A stretch of 64,000 nucleotides of DNA from an uncultured Robinsoniella sp. (GTDB taxonomy: Bacteria > Bacillota > Clostridia > Lachnospirales > Lachnospiraceae). Where the stretch lies: assembly GCA_900539655.1 (NCBI GenBank), contig UQCR01000001.1:186001-250000 (forward strand). The letters are read 5' to 3'. Both the position numbers and the translations under genes were made by a program. Of this stretch, positions 8,276 to 17,389 are shown piece after piece (position 1 is the first letter of the stretch; each line of letters starts with the position of its first letter). The notes under the pieces were generated by a model. That model had not been told where the DNA came from and made no database searches. It worked only from the letters and a program-made list of their open reading frames with translations.

Positions 8276-8487
8276 GGAAGATAAGTGTAAACTTTTGCAT
8301 TGCTTATCCGCAATATGGTTGGCAGGTTTTTCATGTTCAAAAGGTTAAGAGCGTAAGAAATGCAATTAAAGAGGAATAAAGGTTGGAAGAAAATTATGAT
8401 TGGAAAGGAAGCCACAGTGTGATTCTTTCAACTTGTTTTATTGTGGCAGTATTGCAGGCAGGCCTGCAGTATGCAATGGGTATAAAA

Positions 8488-9282
8488 ATGAAAATAGGAT
8501 TTATTGGCTGCGGAAATATGGCAACAGCGATGCTTGGAGGCATCTTAAAAAATCAAATGATTCCTGCAGATGAAATCATAGGTTCCACATCCAGACAGGA
8601 AAGCCTGGATGCAGTTAAAGAGAAATTTGGCATTTGCACCACTCTGGATAACAGAGAAGTTGCTGAGAAGTCGGAAGTGATTGTTCTGGCTGTAAAACCA
8701 ATGTATTATGAAGCGGTAATTAAAGAGATCAGGGATGTGGTAAACGGTGATAAGATCGTGGTGACGATAGCTCCCGGTAAAACACTTGAGTGGCTGGGTG
8801 ATGTGTTTGAAAAGCCGCTTAAAATTATCCGCTGTATGCCCAATACCCCTGCGCTGGTAGGGGAAGGAATTACCGGAGTATGTGTAAATGAACTGGTATC
8901 ATCCGAAGAATTAGAGCTGGTATGCGGGATTCTCAGAGCATGTGGGTCTACGGAAGTAATCAGTGAACATCTGATGGATGTAGTAGTATCCGTAAGCGGA
9001 AGTGCTCCGGCATATGTCTTTATGTTCATAGAAGCCATGGCTGACGGTGCGGTTGCGGATGGGATGCCAAGAGCACAGGCATATAAATTTGCAGCCCAGG
9101 CGGTACTTGGCAGCGCGAAGATGGTATTAGAGACCGGAAAGCACCCGGGAGAATTAAAGGATATGGTATGCTCACCGGGCGGTACAACGATTGAAGCGGT
9201 GCGTGTATTAGAAGAAAAGGGTATGAGAAGTGCTGTGATTGAAGCCATGAAGGCGTGTGTGAAGAAGTCTAAGGGGATGTAA
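8488..9282 (+). CDS. proC: pyrroline-5-carboxylate reductase
   Basis: Last step of proline synthesis: reduces 1-pyrroline-5-carboxylate with NAD(P)H. The Rossmann motif GFIGCGNMA opens the protein, VKP and PNTPALVGEG follow, and the C-terminal signature SPGGTTIEAVRVLEEKG is complete. From ATG 8488 it is 264 aa, normal for ProC. The start is uncertain: no clear ribosome-binding site precedes 8488, while the frame is open back to a TTG at 8383 that has AGAGGAATAAAGG before it. The 35 extra residues include a hydrophobic stretch alien to ProC, so I prefer 8488. A proline symporter lies two genes on. Confidence 0.93.
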   Translation: MKIGFIGCGNMATAMLGGILKNQMIPADEIIGSTSRQESLDAVKEKFGICTTLDNREVAEKSEVIVLAVKPMYYEAVIKEIRDVVNGDKIVVTIAPGKTLEWLGDVFEKPLKIIRCMPNTPALVGEGITGVCVNELVSSEELELVCGILRACGSTEVISEHLMDVVVSVSGSAPAYVFMFIEAMADGAVADGMPRAQAYKFAAQAVLGSAKMVLETGKHPGELKDMVCSPGGTTIEAVRVLEEKGMRSAVIEAMKACVKKSKGM

Positions 9283-9359
9283 AGAAAACCAGGAATATAT
9301 GGAGGAAACCGAGGACATATTCATAAATTTAATTGAAATGATAGAAAGGGTGGCAGAGT

Positions 9360-10739
9360 ATGGAACGTGAAAATGCATGGAAAAAATATGATGAGGCAGG
9401 ACGTGAAAAAGTATTTGCCTTTAATGAAGGATATAAAGATTTTATTTCCAAATGCAAGACAGAAAGAGAATGTGTAAAAGAAGTGATTGCACAGATTCAG
9501 TCGTTTGGTTATGAGGATCTGGAAGAAATAGTTTCTTCCGGAAGGGAATTAAAGTGTGGCGATAAAGTATATGCAGCCAATATGGGGAAGACAATTGCGT
9601 TATTCCATATTGGAGAAAAACCAATAGAAGAAGGAATGAATATTCTGGGAGCCCATATTGATTCGCCGAGACTGGATTTGAAACAGAATCCTTTATATGA
9701 AGATAATGACCTTGCCATGATGGAAACACATTATTACGGCGGAGTAAAAAAATATCAGTGGGTTGCACACCCTCTTGCCCTGCACGGTGTTGCAGCAAAA
9801 AAAGACGGAAGCATAGTGGAGGTTTCCATTGGGGAAGAAATGTCAGAGCCTGTATTTGGTGTATCGGATCTGCTGATTCATCTGTCAGGAACACAGCTTG
9901 AGAAGAAGGCGAATAAGGTGATTGAAGGAGAAGACCTGAACATCTTAATCGGAAGCATTCCTTTAGAAGGAGACGATAAAGAACCGGTAAAGGCACAGAT
10001 CCTGAAGATATTAGGCGAGAAATACGGAATAGAAGAAGAGGATTTCCTGTCGGCAGAGTTTGAAGCTGTTCCGGCGGGAAGAGCAAGGGATTACGGCCTG
10101 GACAGAAGTATGGTTATGGGATATGGGCAGGATGACCGCGTTTGTGCTTATCCATCTTACATGGCTATGCTGGAGCTTTATAAAACCAGCAGGACGGCAG
10201 TATGCCTTCTGGTAGACAAAGAAGAGATCGGAAGCGTAGGAGCAACCGGCATGCAGTCTAAGTTTTTTGAAAATACGGTGGCTGAGGTAATGAACTGTAC
10301 CGGAGATTACAGTGAGCTAAAATTACGCCGTGCCCTGAAAAATTCCAAGATGCTTTCTTCTGATGTAAGTGCTGCATTTGATCCCAACTATCCCAGCGTT
10401 ATGGAGAAAAACAACAGCGCCTTTTTAGGAAGAGGTTTGACATTTAATAAGTACACCGGTTCAAGAGGAAAATCCGGCTCCAATGATGCTAATGCAGAAT
10501 ATATTGCACAAATTCGCAGGATTCTGGATGAGAATAAGGTCAGCTTCCAGACGGCAGAGCTTGGAAAAGTAGACCAGGGAGGCGGCGGAACAATTGCATA
10601 TATCCTGGCAAATTACAGTATGGAGGTTATTGACAGTGGTGTTGCCGTACTGAACATGCATGCACCATGGGAGATCGCCAGCAAGGTGGATATATATGAG
10701 GCGTATCTGGGGTACCAGGCGTTTTTAAAGTATATATAA
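9360..10739 (+). CDS. M18-family aminopeptidase
   Basis: Zinc-dependent cytoplasmic aminopeptidase, 459 aa, normal for M18. Metal-binding motifs are present in order: GAHIDSPR (His and the following Asp), GYGQDDR (bridging Asp) and DKEEIGS (catalytic Glu and metal Glu), with a C-terminal region ending in MHAPWEIASKVDIYEAY (metal His). It trims N-terminal residues, with acidic or neutral preference in the family. It sits between proC and a proline symporter, consistent with amino-acid scavenging. Confidence 0.92.
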   Translation: MERENAWKKYDEAGREKVFAFNEGYKDFISKCKTERECVKEVIAQIQSFGYEDLEEIVSSGRELKCGDKVYAANMGKTIALFHIGEKPIEEGMNILGAHIDSPRLDLKQNPLYEDNDLAMMETHYYGGVKKYQWVAHPLALHGVAAKKDGSIVEVSIGEEMSEPVFGVSDLLIHLSGTQLEKKANKVIEGEDLNILIGSIPLEGDDKEPVKAQILKILGEKYGIEEEDFLSAEFEAVPAGRARDYGLDRSMVMGYGQDDRVCAYPSYMAMLELYKTSRTAVCLLVDKEEIGSVGATGMQSKFFENTVAEVMNCTGDYSELKLRRALKNSKMLSSDVSAAFDPNYPSVMEKNNSAFLGRGLTFNKYTGSRGKSGSNDANAEYIAQIRRILDENKVSFQTAELGKVDQGGGGTIAYILANYSMEVIDSGVAVLNMHAPWEIASKVDIYEAYLGYQAFLKYI

Positions 10740-10781
10740 AGAAAAAGTAAGACAAAGAGGAAAAGAGAGAGGAAAAGGTAC

Positions 10782-12326
10782 ATGGAGAAAAGTTCTATAA
10801 TTTGGATATTGATTGCATTTGTTGCGTATCTTGCAATGATGATGGGAATCGGTGTGATGACCATGAGGAAAAATAAGAGCACAGATGATTTCTTTTTAGG
10901 CGGTCGTGGGTTAAGCGGCTGGGTAGCGGCTTTGTCAGCCCAGGCTTCTGATATGAGCGGCTGGCTGTTAATGGGGCTGCCTGGAGCAGTTTATGCACTG
11001 GGCACCGGGCAGGCATGGATTGCAGTAGGCTTATTTATCGGCACCGTGTTTAACTGGGTATGCATATCTTCCCGGCTTCGCCGATATACAATCAGAGCAA
11101 ATAATGCGATTACATTTCCGGAATATCTGGAAAACAGGTTTCACGATAAAAAGAAAATACTGCTTTTGATTTCTTCAATTGTAATTGTTATTTTCTTCCT
11201 CGTGTACACCGCTTCTGCATTAGCTGCCGGAGGAAAATTATTTGCAAGTGTTTTTGGAATTGATTACCGCGTGGCATTAACCATTGGAGCAGCTGTTATT
11301 TTGGCATATACATTCATGGGTGGGTTTCTTGCTGTCTGCCTCACTGACTTTATTCAGGGGATGCTGATGCTGGTTGGACTTCTGGTCGTGCCGGTTGTAG
11401 CATATTTTGTAATGGGCCCTGACACAGTCACTGCAAATCTTGCAGCCAGCGGCGTAAATGCAGATTCTTATTTGAACATTATGCATAATGGCGGAACATC
11501 TTACCGGGCAGTAGATATTATTTCTCAGATAGGATGGGGACTTGGATACTGTGGAATGCCTCACATTCTTACCCGTTTTATGGCGGTTAGAAGTGAAAAG
11601 GAATTAAAAAAATCCAGAGTCATTGCGATTATATGGGTGTTGATATCACTTGGCATGGCGGTATTGATCGGTGTTATCGGCAGAGCTTACCTCTACCCGA
11701 CGATCTTAGGCGGCGCAGGAGCAGATTCAGCAGAAAATGTCTTCATTGCCACGATTACACAGGTGTTTACAAAGGATCTTGCATTGCCATTTATCGGAGG
11801 AATCTTCCTCTGTGGAATATTGGCAGCGATTATGTCTACAGCAGATTCCCAGTTGCTTGTAACTGCCTCTTCCGTTTCAAAAGATTTATATCAGGGATTT
11901 ATTAATCCAAAAGCAGAAGAAAAACATGTATTAAAACTCAGCCGAATCACCGTTATCGGTGTTGCAGTGCTTGCATACATAATTGCGCTGAATCCAAACA
12001 GCAGTATTATGGGACTGGTATCCAATGCCTGGGCGGGTCTGGGAGCTGCATTCGGACCAACTGTATTACTTTCCCTGTTTTGGAGAAGAACAAATATTGC
12101 AGGAGCCATTGCCGGCATAGTTTCCGGAGGATTGACGGTAATCATCTGGGATTACATACCGTTTGGCGGCCAGACACTTGGCGCCTCTACAGGTCTGTAC
12201 TCCCTTGTCATCGGTTTTGCCATCAGTATCATTTTGATCATTGTGGTAAGCCTTATGACTACAGCGCCGGATGAAGAGATGCTGAAGGAATTTGATGATG
12301 TGGCAAATAGAAGAGTAGAAGGCTGA
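10782..12326 (+). CDS. putP: sodium/proline symporter
   Basis: Secondary transporter of the sodium:solute symporter family, 514 aa with about 13 membrane helices. PutP features include the N-terminal DDFFLGGRGLSGWVAALSA (sodium site region), SDMSGWLLMGLPG, and the family signature around GILAAIMSTADSQLL. It follows proC and an M18 peptidase with short gaps and may be co-transcribed; the intrinsic terminator at 12457-12486 closes the unit. Proline is the best substrate guess. Confidence 0.92.
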   Translation: MEKSSIIWILIAFVAYLAMMMGIGVMTMRKNKSTDDFFLGGRGLSGWVAALSAQASDMSGWLLMGLPGAVYALGTGQAWIAVGLFIGTVFNWVCISSRLRRYTIRANNAITFPEYLENRFHDKKKILLLISSIVIVIFFLVYTASALAAGGKLFASVFGIDYRVALTIGAAVILAYTFMGGFLAVCLTDFIQGMLMLVGLLVVPVVAYFVMGPDTVTANLAASGVNADSYLNIMHNGGTSYRAVDIISQIGWGLGYCGMPHILTRFMAVRSEKELKKSRVIAIIWVLISLGMAVLIGVIGRAYLYPTILGGAGADSAENVFIATITQVFTKDLALPFIGGIFLCGILAAIMSTADSQLLVTASSVSKDLYQGFINPKAEEKHVLKLSRITVIGVAVLAYIIALNPNSSIMGLVSNAWAGLGAAFGPTVLLSLFWRRTNIAGAIAGIVSGGLTVIIWDYIPFGGQTLGASTGLYSLVIGFAISIILIIVVSLMTTAPDEEMLKEFDDVANRRVEG

Positions 12327-12456
12327 TCTAAAATAGAAGATAAGAACCGAAGCTTTTGATCCTGAATGCGCCGTTACGGACTGGTGTGTCAGTACACTCG
12401 ATAAGAAGACTACTCGTAATGCGAAAGGTGATTCTGGAACAAAAGAGGGGCAAGAC

Positions 12457-12486
12457 AAGAGTGTGTAGAAATACACGCTCTTTTTT
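12457..12486 (+). terminator. intrinsic terminator after putP
   Basis: AAGAGTGTGT, loop AGAAAT, ACACGCTCTT, then a run of T residues: a rho-independent terminator with one G-T pair. Confidence 0.9.
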
Positions 12487-12798
12487 GCTATACTCCTTGC
12501 CGATAAAACCATAACTATTACAGAAATACATTTTAAGATTGCTATTTACAGAGATACACTATATAATAGAAGAAACATTTCGTTTTTCAGGACAAATCTG
12601 TCCAAAGAATTCCATTTTACAAGATAACAGATAAGGAATAACAAAAGAGATAGCAGGTTACATAGGTTGCTATGGCTGCGCAATGATGCGTAAATGTTCG
12701 TTCAGACATTTTACCCGTACGGCAGTTCTAGCGGCATCATGCACGTGCGTTTTATTGTAATACCCTAAAATATATGCTAAAGTATAGGAGGAAAAAGA
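12487..12798. other. intergenic stretch with hairpins; possible diverged relative of the 158-bp repeat
   Basis: No gene. CAGGTTACATAG (12654-12665), 2 bases, then TGCTATG (12668-12674) matches the reverse complement of the central hairpin of repeat copy A at 19 of 21 positions. A second hairpin AAATGT-TCGTTCAG-ACATTT (about 12692-12711) lies beside it. The ends of the repeat are not recognisable here. AGGAGG for the next gene is at 12786-12791. Confidence 0.4.
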
Positions 12799-13758
12799 TT
12801 GAAAGAAAACGTTATAAGAGATTTTTCAAACAGTAGCTTAACAACAAGTGTGTTTGCAGCATACTTCGGGGAACAGAAAAATGCGATGGACCTATTCAAT
12901 GCCCTGGAATCTTCAGCGTGTGCAGACCCATCCCAGATTGTTTATCTGACACCGGAACAGGAGTGGTATGGACCGGGAAATAATAATCTTGCATTTACCG
13001 TAGGTGGCCGGATGCTGGTGATCAGTGAGGAATGGCCCGGATGGAATAATAATGTGCCGATTGGGCAGGGGGCTTATTATGCCAGGGCGATGGAATTCTT
13101 AATGGAGTCAAAAGAGCAGTTTCAAAAGAAAATGATCAGGCTCCCCTGCCCCAGATTTTATGTGTTTTGTAACGGAGCATCGGACAGTCCGCCAGAAGAG
13201 ATCCTTCGTTTATCGGATGCTTATGAACATTCGGAAGCAGAGCATTCCCTGGAGCTTCTGGTTAAAATGATTAATATCAATCCCGATGCCGGCCATCCGA
13301 TTCTGGAAAGGTGTCCGGTTTTGAAGGAGTATTTCATTTTAATGGAAAGTATCAGAATGAATCTGAAGATGGGAAACGGTATGAAGGCAGCAGTCGGTCG
13401 CGGGATTGATGACTGCAGGCGCAGAGGGATCGCAAAGGGATTTCTGGACAAGTATGGAAGCCTGGCTGGTCAGATGATGCTGGCGCAGTTGAATATGGAA
13501 GCAGTATTTAGCGCACATGGAAATGAGGAACCGGCTGCCGGGAAGAAAGAAGGAATGGAAAAAGGCAAAGCATACGGAAAAGAACTTCTTCTTATTATTT
13601 TAATAAGAAAAAAAATGCAAAAAGGTTGGAAGACCGCAGACATAGCAGAATTGTTGGAAACAGAGATACCCGTGGTATCCAATATCAGCCGGATAATACT
13701 GAATAATCCCGATTATAATGATGAACAGGTGCTGGATGAGCTGTTATTACATAATTAA
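12799..13758 (+). CDS. Rpn-like (PD-(D/E)XK) family protein, probably catalytically degenerate
   Basis: 319 aa with TTG start after AGGAGG. The middle matches the Rpn 'recombination-promoting nuclease/putative transposase' group: PCPRFYVFCNG, then ILRLSDAYE, then LLVKMININPDAGHPIL and a C-terminal DCRRRGIAKGFLDKYGS. In active relatives the core reads roughly ND-V-x-F ... V-EHQS; here it is NNNLAF ... ISEEWPG, so the Asp and the E-x-Q/K pattern appear lost. Such genes are mobile and often pseudo-enzymes. It stands alone between putP and the ribosomal operon. Function unknown. Confidence 0.65.
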   Translation: MKENVIRDFSNSSLTTSVFAAYFGEQKNAMDLFNALESSACADPSQIVYLTPEQEWYGPGNNNLAFTVGGRMLVISEEWPGWNNNVPIGQGAYYARAMEFLMESKEQFQKKMIRLPCPRFYVFCNGASDSPPEEILRLSDAYEHSEAEHSLELLVKMININPDAGHPILERCPVLKEYFILMESIRMNLKMGNGMKAAVGRGIDDCRRRGIAKGFLDKYGSLAGQMMLAQLNMEAVFSAHGNEEPAAGKKEGMEKGKAYGKELLLIILIRKKMQKGWKTADIAELLETEIPVVSNISRIILNNPDYNDEQVLDELLLHN

Positions 13759-13821
13759 AATCAAATAATTACCAATAAATAGATGTGTACAAAAAAAAAT
13801 ACAAATTTTCCTAAAAAACCC

Positions 13822-13850
13822 TTGCATTTGCGAGGGTTATGCTATATAAT
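13822..13850 (+). promoter_or_regulatory. promoter of the S10 ribosomal operon
   Basis: TTGCAT (13822-13827), 17-bp spacer, TATAAT (13845-13850). Transcription would begin near 13857, giving a leader of about 227 nt before rpsJ. Confidence 0.85.
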
Positions 13851-13856
13851 CATTCA

Positions 13857-14083
13857 TGTTGTGACCTTGATAGCGTAGAAGTGTGAGGTTGCTGCAGTCT
13901 AAACTGCAGGTTTTCCATGGAGCGAATGTCAAGTTAGAAAACTGGCGACAAGTCACTGTACAATATATAACTGTCCATCAAAGAATGGAAACAACGTGGA
14001 GTATCAAGATGATACACACGGGAGAGTGTACAGTCACCGCTTGTCGTACTGCAATTAAGTGCGAAAAGGAGGCGACTTTTTTT
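13857..14083 (+). promoter_or_regulatory. structured S10 operon leader
   Basis: Two domains are visible. First a hairpin CTGCAGT (13892-13898) with ACTGCAG (13903-13909). Then a long closing stem in which CGACAAG (13946-13952) and ACTGTACA (13955-13962) pair with TGTACAGT (14027-14034) and CTTGTCG (14040-14046). It encloses CCAT-ATGG and GTATC-GATAC hairpins, so a multi-branch junction. In E. coli the S10 leader is the target of L4 autoregulation; a similar role here is inference. Confidence 0.7.
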
Positions 14084-14401
14084 ATGGCAAGTCAAGTAAT
14101 GAGAATTACATTAAAGGCGTATGATCATCAATTAATCGATGCATCCGCAAAGAAAATCATCGAAACTGTGAAGAAGAACGGATCTCAGGTGAGTGGACCG
14201 GTACCACTTCCTACTAAGAAAGAGGTTGTTACAATCTTACGAGCTGTACACAAGTACAAAGATTCCAGAGAGCAGTTCGAGCAGAGAACTCATAAGAGAC
14301 TCATCGATATCATGACACCAACCCAGAAAACGGTTGACGCATTATCCAGACTGGAAATGCCAGCAGGTGTTTATATTGATATCAAAATGAAAAGCAAATA
14401 A
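14084..14401 (+). CDS. rpsJ: 30S ribosomal protein S10
   Basis: Head protein of the 30S subunit, also a transcription antitermination factor (NusE) in well-studied bacteria. 105 aa. The start ATG 14084 gives MASQVMRITLKAYDHQLIDASA, which fits the family; the frame is open further upstream (to 13883) but that part overlaps the structured leader. AGGAGG at 14067-14072 supports the choice. First gene of a long collinear ribosomal operon. Confidence 0.97.
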   Translation: MASQVMRITLKAYDHQLIDASAKKIIETVKKNGSQVSGPVPLPTKKEVVTILRAVHKYKDSREQFEQRTHKRLIDIMTPTQKTVDALSRLEMPAGVYIDIKMKSK

Positions 14402-14538
14402 TTAACAGGTATTTGAGCAGAGATTATCCTAAAAGGTTGATATAGAAGTAACGAACAGTTCCACTTATATTAACTGTTTGACTAGGATGATTGCACAACA
14501 CGGTGTAATCCGCTGTAGAAAAACAGGAGGTAAAAAGA

Positions 14539-15174
14539 ATGAAGAAAGCGATTTTAGCGACAAAAGTCGGAATGACTCAAATCTTCAACGAAGACGGAGT
14601 TTTAACTCCAGTAACCGTACTTCAGGCTGGACCTTGTGTAGTAACTCAGGTTAAGACAGAAGAAAATGATGGTTACAAAGCAATCCAGGTAGGTTTTGTT
14701 GATAAGAGAGAAAAATTAGTTAACAAACCTATGAAAGGCCAATTTGACAAAGCTGGTGTTTCTTATAAAAGATATGTCAGAGAATTCAAGTTTGAAAATG
14801 CAGAGGAATATGCAGTAGCACAGGAAATCAAAGCTGACATTTTTGCAGCTGGCGATAAGATTGATGCAACAGCTATTTCAAAGGGAAAAGGATTCCAGGG
14901 CGCGATTAAGAGACATAATCAGAGCAGAGGACCTATGGCCCACGGTTCTAAATTCCATCGTCATGCAGGTTCAAACGGTTCTGCATCTGATCCGAGTAAA
15001 GTGTTCAAAGGCAAGAAGATGCCAGGACACATGGGAGCTAAACAGATTACAATTCAGAATCTGGAGATCGTTAAAGTAGATGTAGAAAACAATCTGCTCT
15101 TAGTTAAAGGTGCTGTGCCAGGACCTAAGAAATCTATGGTAACAATTAAAGAAACAGTAAAAGCTGGTAAATAG
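14539..15174 (+). CDS. rplC: 50S ribosomal protein L3
   Basis: Early-assembly protein binding near the peptidyl-transferase centre, 211 aa. The conserved loop region RGPMAHGSKFHRHAGSNG and MPGHMGAKQ are present. ACAGGAGG precedes the ATG. The 137-bp gap after rpsJ is unusually wide for this operon and holds only a weak AACAGTT/AACTGTT inverted repeat. Confidence 0.97.
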   Translation: MKKAILATKVGMTQIFNEDGVLTPVTVLQAGPCVVTQVKTEENDGYKAIQVGFVDKREKLVNKPMKGQFDKAGVSYKRYVREFKFENAEEYAVAQEIKADIFAAGDKIDATAISKGKGFQGAIKRHNQSRGPMAHGSKFHRHAGSNGSASDPSKVFKGKKMPGHMGAKQITIQNLEIVKVDVENNLLLVKGAVPGPKKSMVTIKETVKAGK

Positions 15175-15202
15175 GCTTTTATAGGAAAGGAGGAACACAC
15201 AG

Positions 15203-15823
15203 ATGGCAAACGTATCTGTTTACAATATGGAAGGCAATGAAGTTGGTACAATGGAGCTGAACGATGCTGTATTCGGTGTTGAAATTAATGATCACTTAGT
15301 ACACATGGCAGTTGTAAGCCAGCTTGCTAATAAACGTCAGGGAACACAGAAAGCAAAAACTCGTTCAGAAGTTTCCGGCGGTGGAAGAAAACCTTGGAGA
15401 CAAAAAGGAACCGGTCATGCAAGACAGGGTTCAACAAGAGCTCCTCAGTGGACGGGCGGCGGAATCGTATTCGCTCCAACACCAAGAGATTATTCTTTCA
15501 AAATGAACAAAAAAGAAAGAAGACTTGCTTTGAAATCTGCATTAACCTCAAGATTACAGGAGAACAAATTAGTTGTTCTTGATGACCTGAAGTTAGATGA
15601 AGTTAAAACAAAAGCAATGCAGAATGTATTGAACAACTTAAAATTAAACAAAGCTTTAGTTGTTACAAAAGAGAATGACAACAATGTAGTGTTATCTGCA
15701 AGAAACATTCCTGGAGTACAGACTGCTCTTACAAGTACGATCAATGTTTACGATATTTTAAAATATAATACAGTTGTTTTGACAAAAGCTGCTGTAGAGG
15801 CAATTGAGGAGGTGTACGCATAA
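15203..15823 (+). CDS. rplD: 50S ribosomal protein L4
   Basis: Lines the exit tunnel of the 50S subunit; in E. coli it also represses its own operon through the S10 leader. 206 aa, with the extended-loop segment KTRSEVSGGGRKPWRQKGTG and RQGSTRAPQWTGGG that reaches into the tunnel. AGGAAAGGAGG precedes the start. The last base of its stop overlaps the ATG of rplW. Confidence 0.97.
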   Translation: MANVSVYNMEGNEVGTMELNDAVFGVEINDHLVHMAVVSQLANKRQGTQKAKTRSEVSGGGRKPWRQKGTGHARQGSTRAPQWTGGGIVFAPTPRDYSFKMNKKERRLALKSALTSRLQENKLVVLDDLKLDEVKTKAMQNVLNNLKLNKALVVTKENDNNVVLSARNIPGVQTALTSTINVYDILKYNTVVLTKAAVEAIEEVYA

Positions 15824-16122
15824 TGGCTGCAATACAATATTATGATGTAATCCTTAAACCAGTTATTACAGAAAAAAGCATGAATGCTATGGGCGAGAAG
15901 AAATACACTTTCTTAGTTCATACAGAAGCTACTAAGAATCAGATCAAAGAAGCAGTTGAAAAAATGTTCGAAGGAACAAAAGTAAAAAGCGTTAATACCA
16001 TGAATATGGACGGCAAGAAAAAAAGACGTGGAACTACTACTGGAAAAACTGCTAAGACGAAAAAAGCAATCGTTGCTTTAACAGAAGACAGCAAAGATAT
16101 TGAAATCTTTGAAGGATTATAA
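15823..16122 (+). CDS. rplW: 50S ribosomal protein L23
   Basis: Protein at the tunnel exit that docks SRP and trigger factor, 99 aa. The family start (YYDVILKPVITEKSM) and the lysine-rich loop GKKKRRGTTTGKTAKTKKA are clear. Its ATG overlaps the rplD stop by one base, so translation is coupled. Confidence 0.97.
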   Translation: MAAIQYYDVILKPVITEKSMNAMGEKKYTFLVHTEATKNQIKEAVEKMFEGTKVKSVNTMNMDGKKKRRGTTTGKTAKTKKAIVALTEDSKDIEIFEGL

Positions 16123-16190
16123 AAAATCCTGTTGTAACTAAAATATACGCAAAATAAGCGTGACAATAAATATTGAAAGGAGTGACAATA

Positions 16191-17036
16191 ATGGGAATTA
16201 AGACATACAACCCATATACACCTTCCAGAAGACATATGACCGGTTCTGATTTCGTAGAAATCACAAAGAGCGAACCTGAGAAAAGCTTATTAGTTTCTCT
16301 TCAGAAAAACTCTGGTCGTAATAATCAAGGTAAAATCACTGTAAGACACCGCGGAGGCGGATCCAGAAAGAAATATAGAATCATCGATTTTAAGAGAAAT
16401 AAAAAAGATGGTATTCCGGCAACTGTAATCGGAATTGAATACGATCCGAACAGAACTGCTAATATCGCATTAATCTGCTATGCAGATGGCGAAAAAACTT
16501 ACATCTTAGCTCCTCAGGGATTAAAAGATGGAATGAAAGTTATGAATGGACCAGAAGCAGAAGTAAAAATTGGTAACTGTATGCCATTATCCGATATTCC
16601 GGTTGGTACTATGGTTCACAATATTGAAATGTATCCTGGAAAAGGCGGACAGTTAGTTCGTTCCGCAGGTAACAGCGCTCAGTTAATGGCTAAAGAAGGA
16701 AAACATGCTACACTTCGTCTGCCTTCAGGCGAAATGAGAATGGTTCCAATCATTTGCAGAGCAACTATTGGTGTTGTTGGTAATGGTGATCATAACCTGA
16801 TCAACATTGGTAAAGCTGGTAGAAAACGCCATATGGGCTTCAGACCTACCGTTCGTGGTTCCGTAATGAATCCTAACGACCATCCACATGGTGGTGGTGA
16901 AGGTAAGACAGGTATCGGCCGTCCAGGTCCGTGTACACCTTGGGGTAAACCTGCTCTTGGCTTGAAGACAAGAAAGAAAAACAAGCATTCTAACAAGATG
17001 ATCGTAAGAAGACGCGACGGTAAAGCGATTAACTAA
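16191..17036 (+). CDS. rplB: 50S ribosomal protein L2
   Basis: Large rRNA-binding protein of the 50S core, needed for subunit joining, 281 aa. The C-terminal signature MNPNDHPHGGGEGKTGIGR is complete. ATG 16191 (MGIKTYNPYTPSRR) is preferred over the upstream in-frame start at 16173 because GAAAGGAG lies at 16175-16182. Confidence 0.97.
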   Translation: MGIKTYNPYTPSRRHMTGSDFVEITKSEPEKSLLVSLQKNSGRNNQGKITVRHRGGGSRKKYRIIDFKRNKKDGIPATVIGIEYDPNRTANIALICYADGEKTYILAPQGLKDGMKVMNGPEAEVKIGNCMPLSDIPVGTMVHNIEMYPGKGGQLVRSAGNSAQLMAKEGKHATLRLPSGEMRMVPIICRATIGVVGNGDHNLINIGKAGRKRHMGFRPTVRGSVMNPNDHPHGGGEGKTGIGRPGPCTPWGKPALGLKTRKKNKHSNKMIVRRRDGKAIN

Positions 17037-17076
17037 TTAATCAAATCAATTAAAGTTTACAAGGAGGTTAGAACCT

Positions 17077-17358
17077 ATGGCTCGCTCACTTAAAAAAGGA
17101 CCATTTGCAGATGATAGTTTACTGAAAAAGGTAGATGCGATGAACGCAGCAGGACAGAAACAGGTTATTAAAACCTGGTCCCGTCGTTCCACAATCTTCC
17201 CACAGATGGTTGGACATACAATAGCAGTTCATGATGGAAGAAGACATGTGCCTGTATATGTTACAGAAGATATGGTTGGACACAAACTCGGAGAGTTTGT
17301 TGCTACCAGAACTTACAGAGGACATGGAAAAGATGAAAAAAGATCTGGCGTTCGCTAG
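17077..17358 (+). CDS. rpsS: 30S ribosomal protein S19
   Basis: Head protein of the 30S subunit that contacts S13 and the A-site finger, 93 aa. MARSLKKGPF at the N-terminus and the motif VGHTIAVHDGRRHVPVYV identify it. AAGGAGG precedes the start. Confidence 0.97.
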   Translation: MARSLKKGPFADDSLLKKVDAMNAAGQKQVIKTWSRRSTIFPQMVGHTIAVHDGRRHVPVYVTEDMVGHKLGEFVATRTYRGHGKDEKRSGVR

Positions 17359-17389
17359 AATATCGTAGATTTGAAAGGAGGTTTCATCC

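Noticed and set aside
13883..14083. In-frame 67-residue N-terminal extension of S10
   Set aside because: The extra part coincides with the stable leader hairpins and has no resemblance to S10; the ribosome-binding site AGGAGG at 14067 marks ATG 14084.
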